Source of the DNA: Methyloprofundus sp.
GTDB taxonomy: Bacteria > Pseudomonadota > Gammaproteobacteria > Methylococcales > Methylomonadaceae
DNA length: 8,097 nt
Direction: 5' to 3'
Assembly (NCBI GenBank): GCA_030619185.1
Contig: JAUXBW010000100.1
Location: forward strand, 1 to 8,097
The notes under the pieces were generated by a model that was not told the DNA's origin, did not search any database, and worked only from the letters and a program-made list of their open reading frames with translations. The position numbers were made by a program, and so were the translations under genes. Of the stretch, positions 1 to 4,935 are shown piece by piece (position 1 is the stretch's first letter; each line of letters begins with the position of its first letter).

Positions 1-50
1 AGTTTTTTCGTTCATTTGAGGCGAAGTGTGTGCTCTTTAATGAAAATGAA

Positions 51-80
51 CGGAAAAAATGGCCAAAAGGGCTTTTTCCG
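51..80. terminator. Bidirectional terminator-like hairpin
   Basis: CGGAAAAA at 51-58 pairs with TTTTTCCG at 73-80, and an inner GCC/GGC stem closes an AAAA loop. On the plus strand the G/C core is followed by five T; on the minus strand it is followed by six T. It therefore has terminator form in both directions. It lies about 220 bp beyond the stop of the secreted-protein gene, so whether it ends that transcript is uncertain. Confidence 0.45.
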
Positions 81-125
81 TAGCAGGTTTTCTATTCTCG
101 GACAGCCTCCTAGGAACCAGGTTGG

Positions 126-233
126 CAACAGGCACAGGATTTATGTTCGTATTCAAGGCGTAGAAACAAGCGCATAGCTGGCTACGTAACTTTTTCTACA
201 ACGCAGAAGACGAGCATAAACACAAGCCTGTTG
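126..233. repeat. 108-bp imperfect palindrome (foldback/MITE-like)
   Basis: The outer arms CAACAGGC (126-133) and GCCTGTTG (226-233) are perfect inverted repeats. The exact centre is TAGC-TG-GCTA (175-184). Between them GTAGAAA pairs with TTTCTAC around 160-199, and TCGT plus the TTTATG block pairs with CATAAA plus ACGA (140-150 against 210-220, with one bulge). Such a centred palindrome with no coding capacity is typical of small non-autonomous elements. No flanking target duplication was evident by eye. Confidence 0.6.
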
Positions 234-282
234 TCGAAGTGGGGTGTGATTAAAAGTGATGTGATGTAATCTACTTGTAGAA

Positions 283-296
283 CGGACTTTAGTCCG
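283..296. repeat. Small hairpin CGGACT-TT-AGTCCG
   Basis: A perfect 6-bp stem with a 2-nt loop abuts the stop codon of the minus-strand secreted-protein gene (TAG at 297-299). There is no T-run on the minus side, so it is not a classic terminator. It may still protect the 3' end of that mRNA. A similar CGGA/TCCG-cored hairpin occurs at 3772-3787. Confidence 0.4.
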
Positions 297-674
297 CTAT
301 GCTTCAATGTTCAGCAACCACCCACCCTGCCCTTTACAATTATTTGTCCCTTGCGCATTAATTTCGACTCGAGCAAAAGTACCTTGCAGAGAAGCAGGTA
401 ACTTACCAGAGACTGAGTAAGCATTGTTTATCTTGTTGATAGAAACCTCAACAGGCTGCTTTTTTACAGTGACCTGGATACTGTCTGGATTAGTTAACAT
501 TGAAGCCTGAAAGGAAAACTCGGACTGTGCTGAGACAACAGCTAAATGAGCTGGTGCGAACTGCGTAAATTTTGGTTTTTTACATGCCTTTTTACTACTG
601 CTACTGCCATAAGCCAACAAGTTGCTACTGAAGACGGCGAGTATAAAGACGGTTATTAATTTAATAATATTCAT
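297..674 (-). CDS. Small exported protein of unknown function
   Basis: The predicted protein has 125 residues. Residues 1-21 form a clear Sec signal peptide (K5, hydrophobic core ITVFILAVF, ending in NLLA), so the mature protein should be periplasmic or outside the cell. The mature N-terminus begins YGSSSSKKACKKPK, a serine run followed by a basic patch. There are two cysteines, C31 and C113, which could form one disulfide in the oxidising periplasm. Residues about 50-124 alternate polar and hydrophobic positions in short strands (QVTVKK, VEVSINK, ARVEINA, GWLLNIE), suggesting a small beta-sandwich. The start is well placed: GGAG lies 7 nt upstream of the ATG at 672-674. I recall similar YGSSSS...KKACKKPKF proteins in methanotroph genomes but cannot verify that here. 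It stands alone, on the opposite strand to oxyR, and no function can be assigned. Confidence 0.8.
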   Translation of the reverse strand: MNIIKLITVFILAVFSSNLLAYGSSSSKKACKKPKFTQFAPAHLAVVSAQSEFSFQASMLTNPDSIQVTVKKQPVEVSINKINNAYSVSGKLPASLQGTFARVEINAQGTNNCKGQGGWLLNIEA

Positions 675-780
675 AAACTAGCTCCAAAATAGAGTTTAAA
701 TTACAGCTTTCACTATACTCTAATTTTCAATACCTATCTGCAATGAAAGTGTATACAGCCTTACTGTGGTAATTTCCCTA

Positions 781-897
781 CTAGCGCGTTAGATCCAGTT
801 CCCCAGCAACTAATAAAAATATCACGACAATGGGAACTAAAACTAACAAGCCATAAACAATGTTTGCTGCAATCGGGAATCTGCATTTTGACTTCAT
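781..897 (-). CDS. Candidate 38-residue single-span membrane protein
   Basis: A continuous minus-strand frame runs from ATG (897-895) to TAG (783-781). It encodes a basic N-terminus (K2, K4, R6), a hydrophobic stretch of about 20 residues (IVYGLLVLVPIVVIFLLVAG, residues 13-32) and a short acidic/polar tail (ELDLTR). This is the layout of a one-pass inner-membrane mini-protein with its N-terminus in the cytoplasm. Against it, no Shine-Dalgarno sequence is visible within 15 nt of the ATG. In its favour, it starts close to a 12-bp palindrome (907-918) in the divergent region shared with oxyR and fills an otherwise empty gap. It may be an OxyR-linked small protein, but it could also be a chance frame in AT-rich DNA. 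Confidence 0.4.
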   Translation of the reverse strand: MKSKCRFPIAANIVYGLLVLVPIVVIFLLVAGELDLTR

Positions 898-927
898 AAT
901 GATATTATCTATATAGATCTAAGCATT
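898..927. promoter_or_regulatory. Palindromic operator candidate upstream of oxyR
   Basis: ATCTATATAGAT at 907-918 is a perfect 12-bp palindrome. Compared with the E. coli OxyR element (ATAG-N-T-N3-A-N-CTAT), the 15-mers at 898-912 and 913-927 each match 8 of 10 defined positions. They abut instead of being separated by the usual 7 nt, so the full tetramer site is not reproduced. It lies about 90-115 bp before the oxyR start, where an autoregulatory LysR-type site would be expected. Confidence 0.35.
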
Positions 928-1013
928 CTGATCCTTGCTGATTTGAACTCTAAACCTCTTCCAGAGGGAGAGAACACATTGAAGGGATCTACATGCTTGT
1001 ATAAGGGGGATTT

Positions 1014-1904
1014 ATGAATCTTAGAGATTTAAGTTATTTAGTGGCTGTCGCGGATTTGCGTAGCTTTGTGCAAGCAGCCGAGCAATGCTGTATTAGTCAG
1101 CCTACGTTGAGTACACAGATTAAGAAAATGGAAGAAAGCCTGGGTGTAAAGGTTTTCGAACGCAGCAATAAAAAAGTATTAACAACAGAATTAGGTGAAC
1201 AGATTATTGCATCTGCCCGACGAGTCTTGTTGGAAATTGTTCATCTGGAGGAATTGGCTAGAAACGCACAAAACCCTTTTTCAGGAAACTTGAGGCTGGG
1301 AGCCATTCCTACACTTTCTACTTATATATTTCCTGGTCTGGTTCCGTTCATCAAAAAGGCACTCCCAGAATTACAACTTATCCTGATTGAAGAAAAAACA
1401 GACGAGTTGGTAAGCCAGTTAAAGCAAGGTCAAATTGATGCTGCTCTACTCGCTCTACCTATCAGGGAAGATTTTCTAATCAGTAAAAAACTGTTTGATG
1501 ATGAATTTAAACTGGCCGTGGCTGCAGATAATCCCATGGCAAAGAAGACTACTATTAAGCCAGAAGATTTATTAGATCAGCAGATATTATTACTTGATGA
1601 AGGCCATTGCTTGCGCGATCAGGCATTGCAGATTTGCCAATTGAAAGGTGCTGAGGAGCGACAGGATGTCAGAGCGACAGGGCTGGAAACCTTGCGTCAA
1701 ATGGTTCGTGCGGGTACAGGAATCACCTTTATGCCGACAATTGCAATCAATGAAGCTGAGACAGGCATTAGTTATATTTCCTTTACAGAACCGGTTCCCA
1801 GCCGTAGCATTGGATTAGTCTGGAGAAAAACAAGTGCCAGAACAGAGTTAATGCTTAAGCTTGTTGAGCTTGTCTCCATGTCTATAGACCATTTAGAAGC
1901 ATGA
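1014..1904 (+). CDS. oxyR: LysR-family peroxide sensor OxyR
   Basis: OxyR is a cytoplasmic transcription activator that senses hydrogen peroxide through a thiol-disulfide switch and turns on catalase and other defence genes. The protein has 296 residues (E. coli OxyR has 305). An N-terminal winged helix-turn-helix (about 1-60, with SQPTLSTQIKKMEESLGV) is followed by a linker helix and a periplasmic-binding-like regulatory domain from about 90. The diagnostic redox pair is present at E. coli numbering: C199 in DEGHCLRDQA and C208 in LQICQLKG. The following GLETLRQMVRAGTGITFMP segment also matches OxyR, separating it from generic LysR proteins. The start gives MNLRDLSYLVAVAD, aligning with the E. 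coli N-terminus, and GGGGGA lies 4 nt before the ATG. It sits directly upstream of katA on the same strand, which points to the catalase as a target. It lacks the C-terminal extension of about 9 residues found in E. coli. Confidence 0.95.
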   Translation: MNLRDLSYLVAVADLRSFVQAAEQCCISQPTLSTQIKKMEESLGVKVFERSNKKVLTTELGEQIIASARRVLLEIVHLEELARNAQNPFSGNLRLGAIPTLSTYIFPGLVPFIKKALPELQLILIEEKTDELVSQLKQGQIDAALLALPIREDFLISKKLFDDEFKLAVAADNPMAKKTTIKPEDLLDQQILLLDEGHCLRDQALQICQLKGAEERQDVRATGLETLRQMVRAGTGITFMPTIAINEAETGISYISFTEPVPSRSIGLVWRKTSARTELMLKLVELVSMSIDHLEA

Positions 1905-1941
1905 ACATATAATCTATTCGTGTAGTAAGTAAGTCACTCAA

Positions 1942-1978
1942 TGATTGAGGAAATCAATCATAATGATATAAATAATCA
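1942..1978 (+). promoter_or_regulatory. Tandem dyads, probable OxyR site before katA
   Basis: Two TGAT-N7-ATCA dyads occupy 1942-1956 and 1964-1978, separated by exactly 7 nt. This is the 15-7-15 layout of the OxyR tetramer site, although the half-element reads TGAT rather than ATAG. The first dyad extends to a 5-bp arm (TGATT/AATCA). The second ends 2 nt before the candidate -35 of katA, where an activating OxyR would contact RNA polymerase. Binding by OxyR is inferred from geometry and gene context only. Confidence 0.45.
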
Positions 1979-1997
1979 ATTTTACATACCATTGATT
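1974..1997 (+). terminator. AT-rich stem-loop with T-run after oxyR
   Basis: AATCAAT (1974-1980) and ATTGATT (1991-1997) are perfect 7-bp arms with a 10-nt loop, and T residues run from 1996 to 2002. It has the form of a weak intrinsic terminator for oxyR. The stem contains only one G-C pair and overlaps the katA operator and -35 region, so it may equally be a DNA-level dyad. Confidence 0.25.
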
Positions 1998-2009
1998 TTT
2001 TTCTAAGAT
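1981..2009 (+). promoter_or_regulatory. Candidate katA sigma-70 promoter
   Basis: TTTACA (1981-1986, 5 of 6 to the -35 consensus) is followed after 17 bp by TAAGAT (2004-2009, 4 of 6 to the -10 consensus). Transcription would begin near 2016 and give a leader of about 46 nt. An alternative -10, TAAAAT at 2028-2033, lacks a partner -35. The pair lies immediately downstream of the tandem dyads. Confidence 0.4.
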
Positions 2010-2061
2010 CTACCCTGAGAGCAAAATTAAAATTTGTTCAAATATTATTAGGAGACGAATC

Positions 2062-3540
2062 ATGAAAAAACAAACTTTAACAACAGCAACAGGTTCACCT
2101 GTCGCAGATGATGACAATAGCATCAGCGCAGGTGAGCGCGGCGCTTTAACTTTTGATAATCACTATACCTTCGAAAAACTAGCACATTTCAATAGAGAAA
2201 GAATTCCTGAGCGTGTTGTACATGCTAGAGGAAATGGTGCTTATGGTACATTCACTGTCAGCAAATCATTAAGTGATTACACCATTGCTAGCTTTTTACA
2301 GGAAGCAGGAAAGAAAACAGAGGTATTTATTCGCTTTTCCACCGTTGGTGGTGGTCAGGACTCCAGTGATTATGCGCGTGATCCTCGTGGCTTTGCTATC
2401 AAATTTTATACTGAGCAAGGCAACTACGATATAGTCGGTAATAACACGCCTGTTTTCTTTTTACGTGATCCGATTAAATTCCCTGACTTTGTTCATTCAC
2501 AGAAAAAAAACCCAAGAACTAATCTGCCTGATCCCGCCGCTATGTTTGAATTCTGGGCAAATCACCCACAATCCCTACATCAAATGACCATATTGATGTC
2601 AGACCGAGGTATTCCAGCTTCGCTTCGACATATGCATGGTTTTGGTTCACATACTTTTAGTTTCTGGAACGATAAGGGGGAGCGTTTCTGGATAAAATGG
2701 CATTTTAAATCAAATCAAGGCATCAAGTGTCTGACCAATGAAGAGGCTGCACAAGCATCGCCTTTTGGTGCACAACAAGACCTGGTTGAAGCGATTGATC
2801 GTGGTGATTTCCCAAGCTGGACAGCCAACGTTCAGATCATGACTGAGGATGAAGCGAAGAATTATCACATTAATCCTTTTGATCTGACTAAAATATGGCC
2901 TCATGCTGATTTTCCTTTGATTGAAGTCGGTCAGCTTGAATTAAACCGCAATGTAGAAAATTATTTTGCCGAGACTGAGCAAGCCTGTTTTGCACCGAGC
3001 AACCTGGTACCAGGCATAGGCGCATCACCAGATAAAATGTTGCAAGGTCGGTTATTAGCTTATCAGGATGCACATCGTTACCGTGTGGGTGTTAATGCTA
3101 ATCAACTCCCTGTCAATGCAGCCAAATGTCCAGTGAATCACTATCAACGAGATGGTGCAATGGCAGGTTGTCCTGTACACGGTCAAAGTAACATTCAAGG
3201 TGCAGCGGTTAACTTTTATCCAAATGATCAGATCAACGAGGGTGCACCAGTACCTCAGCCTTCGATTGCTGAACCACCTATGCCAATATTAGAAAATGCA
3301 TGGATTAAACGATATGGTGTAACGGATGATGAAGATCACTACAGCCAGGCTGGTGATTTATTCCATATTATGAATGAATCGCAAAAACAACAGTTAACGA
3401 CAACGATTGCTGAAGGACTGATAAAAGCGGAAGAATCGGTTCAGAAACGAATGCTTGAACAGTTTAAAAAGGCGGCTCCTGATTATGCTGATCGTATTGT
3501 TTCTATTATGAGTACGCTAAAACAATCAACCATAACGTAG
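2062..3540 (+). CDS. katA: Monofunctional heme catalase (clade 3)
   Basis: The enzyme converts two hydrogen peroxide to water and oxygen in the cytoplasm; no signal peptide is present. Its 492 residues match the small-subunit, heme b clade-3 catalases. Key residues sit at positions familiar from the Proteus mirabilis enzyme: distal H54 (in RVVHARG), N127 (in VGNNTPVFFLRD), and the proximal heme ligand Y334 in the R-x-x-x-Y signature (R330-Y334, then QDAHRYRVG). The RDGAM segment and a helical C-terminus (QLTTTIAEGLIKAEESV) are also typical. Around residues 357-373 there are two Cys-Pro-Val motifs (KCPVNH and GCPVHG); the first is common in the family and the second looks like part of a local insertion. 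AGGAGA lies about 6 nt before the ATG. The gene follows oxyR on the same strand and is probably peroxide-inducible through the dyads and promoter at 1942-2009. I use the symbol katA for the clade; local naming may differ. Confidence 0.95.
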   Translation: MKKQTLTTATGSPVADDDNSISAGERGALTFDNHYTFEKLAHFNRERIPERVVHARGNGAYGTFTVSKSLSDYTIASFLQEAGKKTEVFIRFSTVGGGQDSSDYARDPRGFAIKFYTEQGNYDIVGNNTPVFFLRDPIKFPDFVHSQKKNPRTNLPDPAAMFEFWANHPQSLHQMTILMSDRGIPASLRHMHGFGSHTFSFWNDKGERFWIKWHFKSNQGIKCLTNEEAAQASPFGAQQDLVEAIDRGDFPSWTANVQIMTEDEAKNYHINPFDLTKIWPHADFPLIEVGQLELNRNVENYFAETEQACFAPSNLVPGIGASPDKMLQGRLLAYQDAHRYRVGVNANQLPVNAAKCPVNHYQRDGAMAGCPVHGQSNIQGAAVNFYPNDQINEGAPVPQPSIAEPPMPILENAWIKRYGVTDDEDHYSQAGDLFHIMNESQKQQLTTTIAEGLIKAEESVQKRMLEQFKKAAPDYADRIVSIMSTLKQSTIT

Positions 3541-3606
3541 AAGTTCTAACTCGAAGCAAAATCCTTTGTGATTAGGTAAAAATTCAGCCTATTCCTTAAA
3601 TTCATA

Positions 3607-3692
3607 GTAGCCCGTTATGGAGCATGCGGAATACGGGATATTCGTGACTCCTATTTCCCGTATTCCGTATTCCGTAACAACATGCGGGCTAC
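3607..3692. repeat. GTAGCCCG-type palindromic repeat
   Basis: GTAGCCCG (3607-3614) and CGGGCTAC (3685-3692) are terminal inverted repeats. The inner arms GGAATACGGGA (3628-3638) and TCCCGTATTCC (3656-3666) are also perfectly complementary. The right arm carries a 7-bp tandem duplication (TATTCCG at 3661-3667 and 3668-3674) absent from the left arm. The layout matches a dispersed palindrome I know from many proteobacterial intergenic regions (GTAGCCCG...GGAAT.CGGG). It may act as the transcription end of katA, which has no other terminator. Confidence 0.65.
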
Positions 3693-3771
3693 GTTAGACA
3701 TTCGATTGATAAATAAAGTTTTTCAAGATAGCTGAAGATTGTGGTAATCAGGTATTATTACGTACGGAGTA

Positions 3772-3787
3772 TGCGGATAAATCCGCA
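3772..3787. repeat. Small hairpin TGCGGAT-AA-ATCCGCA
   Basis: A perfect 7-bp stem with a 2-nt loop sits shortly downstream (minus-strand sense) of the gene relic ending at 3804. It shares the CGGA/TCCG core and tight 2-nt loop with the hairpin at 283-296. No T-run follows on either strand. Confidence 0.4.
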
Positions 3788-3803
3788 CTTACAGATTCTT
3801 TAT

Positions 3804-3996
3804 TTATGCCCATTTCTTAGGTGTTAATAAATCGACAGTTTCTAAAACAACCAGTAAATCATAATTAAACCATGTAGTAGCATCACGCGCGTCCGGGTTC
3901 TTTATCAAAATAATTCGAGATCGCTAGTGGTGCAAAAATCTTATAAAAAGGAGCTATATTATTAATCCTCTCACATAATTCGCTATATCCTATCAT
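3804..3996 (-). pseudogene. Frameshifted relic of a small unknown protein
   Basis: Two minus-strand frames join into one protein-like sequence. The first, from ATG at 3996, encodes 37 residues (including APFYKIFAPLAISNYFDKEP) and stops at TGA 3885-3883. The next frame continues at once with RDATTWFNYDLLVVLETVDL and ends with TPKKWA at TAA 3806-3804. The join lies in a CGCGCG tract, where loss of one CG dinucleotide, or a one-base slip at the TGA, would explain the break. Restored, the product would be 64 residues. No Shine-Dalgarno sequence precedes the ATG, and a palindrome (3989-4006) overlaps the start, so the 5' end may have been replaced by a repeat. I do not recognise the family. It could also be a sequencing or assembly error in a live gene, or a chance pair of frames. 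Confidence 0.45.
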
Positions 3997-4067
3997 TGAT
4001 GATAGGAAATTTAAATATAGTGATAGGGGACACTACAGGCGATACTTTGTCTGTCGATTTAGCGAAT
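3978..4067. repeat. Nested palindrome, possible small foldback element
   Basis: The outer arms are ATTCGCTA (3978-3985) and TAGCGAAT (4060-4067). Inside them is the near-perfect palindrome CCTATCAT-TG-ATGATAGG (3989-4006, extendable by one pair), then a related GTGATAGGGGACAC word. The roughly 90-bp span has no coding sense of its own and overlaps the start of the frameshifted relic. Confidence 0.4.
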
Positions 4068-4094
4068 ATTTATTCTTCTCACACCAGCGCAAAA

Positions 4095-4154
4095 GTAACC
4101 GCTCACTTCCCCCTTTGTGAAAGAGGGAGTTGAGGGGGGATTATCTAATTAAAT
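4095..4154 (+). repeat. Truncated copy of the C/G-rich foldback element
   Basis: It begins GTAACCGCTCACTT, has a run of C, a run of G and then TTATCTAAT, in the same order and spacing as 7873-7930 (a 2-nt length difference over that span). The right half of the full element, present at 7931-7972, is missing; a terminator-like hairpin follows instead. Its first bases are close to the reverse complement of the right end of the other copy, as expected for terminal inverted repeats. Confidence 0.55.
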
Positions 4155-4156
4155 AT

Positions 4157-4186
4157 CCACGTTCTAAGAACGTGGTTTTTATTTTT
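4157..4186 (+). terminator. Strong hairpin plus T-run, no obvious gene
   Basis: CCACGTTC (4157-4164) pairs perfectly with GAACGTGG (4168-4175) over a TAA loop, followed by TTTTTATTTTT (4176-4186). It is a textbook intrinsic terminator on the plus strand. The nearest plus-strand gene, katA, ends more than 600 bp upstream. It may belong to the mobile element at 4095-4154 or be the end of a decayed insertion sequence. Confidence 0.55.
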
Positions 4187-4259
4187 AATACAATGGAAAC
4201 ATCACCTTTATTTATAGACTGTCAGGTATTTTTACAATACATTAGAAACCCCGATATTG

Positions 4260-4293
4260 GAGGCATAAGGTATCTTTTTTTTAGTATTGCCTC
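4260..4293 (-). other. Weak stem-loop just beyond lipB stop
   Basis: GAGGCA (4260-4265) and TGCCTC (4288-4293) form a 6-bp stem with a 22-nt loop containing an eight-base A/T run. It begins about 18 bp past the lipB stop. No T-run follows on the minus strand, so it is at best a weak or factor-assisted transcript end. Confidence 0.25.
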
Positions 4294-4311
4294 ATAACAA
4301 TAGAGCTTGAT

Positions 4312-4935
4312 CTAAACCGCTTGCGCAGACGTGTGGAGCCCATTTACAATAGAATTTACTACGGGTATCGCCAGCTCATTGGTCTTGATATTTACCCCTA
4401 GATCAGCTAACTGAGTGACTTGTAAGCCTTGATAACCACAGGGGTTGATAGAGCTAAAAGGCGTTAAATCCATATGGTTATTTAAACTCAGGCCATGATA
4501 ACTACAACCTTTTTTGATACGTAAGCCTACCGAACCTATTTTCCTATCCTGTATATAAACGCCCGGTGCTTCGGCTTTTGCGATTGCCTGCAAGCCGTAT
4601 TGTGCAAGCGTTGCTATCATGGCCTGCTCAATAACGGTCACTAACTGACGCACACCTAGCCCTCTGCGTTTTATATCAATTAAGGTGTAAACAACAAGTT
4701 GCCCTGGCGCATGATAGGTAATTTGCCCTCCCCTATCAGTATTGACTACTGGGATATCCGATACTTGCAATACATGCTCTGGCTTGCCATTTAACCCCTG
4801 AGTAAATACTGGAAAATGTTCAACTATCCAGATTTCATCTGCACTGTTTTTATCTCTGGACAAAGTAAAATTCTGCATATTTTTCCAGCAGCTTAAATAG
4901 TTTTGCAGTCCTAAGTGACGTATATTAATCTGCAT
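4312..4935 (-). CDS. lipB: Octanoyl-[ACP]:protein N-octanoyltransferase
   Basis: LipB moves the octanoyl chain from acyl-carrier protein to the lysine of lipoyl domains (pyruvate and 2-oxoglutarate dehydrogenases, glycine cleavage H protein), the first step of lipoate assembly in the cytoplasm. The 207-residue length is normal. The substrate-pocket motif [12 protein letters not shown] spans residues 68-79. The catalytic lysine is K132 in [10 protein letters not shown], and the acyl-accepting cysteine is C166 in INPCGYQG. The sequence [14 protein letters not shown] (144-157) is also family-typical. The ATG lies inside the end of the upstream DUF523 gene (11-nt overlap), with only a weak GAAG before it, so translation is probably coupled. 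LipA, which adds the sulfurs and commonly follows lipB, is not here; the next 771 bp are repeats. The start agrees with the E. coli N-terminus. Confidence 0.95.
   Translation of the reverse strand: MQINIRHLGLQNYLSCWKNMQNFTLSRDKNSADEIWIVEHFPVFTQGLNGKPEHVLQVSDIPVVNTDRGGQITYHAPGQLVVYTLIDIKRRGLGVRQLVTVIEQAMIATLAQYGLQAIAKAEAPGVYIQDRKIGSVGLRIKKGCSYHGLSLNNHMDLTPFSSINPCGYQGLQVTQLADLGVNIKTNELAIPVVNSIVNGLHTSAQAV

Larger units (their letters stand above)
1..296. other. Non-coding, structure-rich left edge
   Basis: I see no convincing gene here. Short open frames exist on the minus strand, but each is closed by stops after a few dozen codons and none has a ribosome-binding site. The stretch holds overlapping hairpins (3-59 and 51-80), a boxA-like word (31-40), a 108-bp foldback repeat (126-233) and a small hairpin (283-296). 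The density of inverted repeats suggests an accumulation of small mobile or regulatory repeats rather than a decayed gene. Confidence 0.6.
3541..4311. other. Repeat-rich intergenic region after katA and lipB
   Basis: This 771-bp stretch lies between the convergent 3' ends of katA and lipB and contains no intact recognisable gene. It packs a long palindrome (3607-3692), a short hairpin (3772-3787), a frameshifted minus-strand reading frame (3804-3996), a nested palindrome (3978-4067), half of a foldback element (4095-4154), a terminator hairpin (4157-4186) and a weak stem-loop at the lipB end. Between these items I see nothing further. Confidence 0.6.

Noticed and set aside
1..110. Short minus-strand frame at the left edge (SPFGHFFRSFSLK...)
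   Set aside because: It is bounded upstream by a stop about 35 bp before the hairpin and is encoded by inverted-repeat DNA, so it is more likely repeat translation than a gene.
2710..3073. Two minus-strand open frames inside katA
   Set aside because: They lie antisense to a well-supported catalase gene, lack start signals and show no domain; they are coding shadows.
4193..4297. Plus-strand frame of 34 codons after the terminator hairpin
   Set aside because: It has no Shine-Dalgarno sequence, an unremarkable composition and no recognisable motif; a frame this short is expected by chance in AT-rich DNA.
3541..4311. CRISPR array or intact insertion sequence in the repeat-rich gap
   Set aside because: The repeats are different palindromes, not regularly spaced direct repeats, and no transposase-length frame is present.
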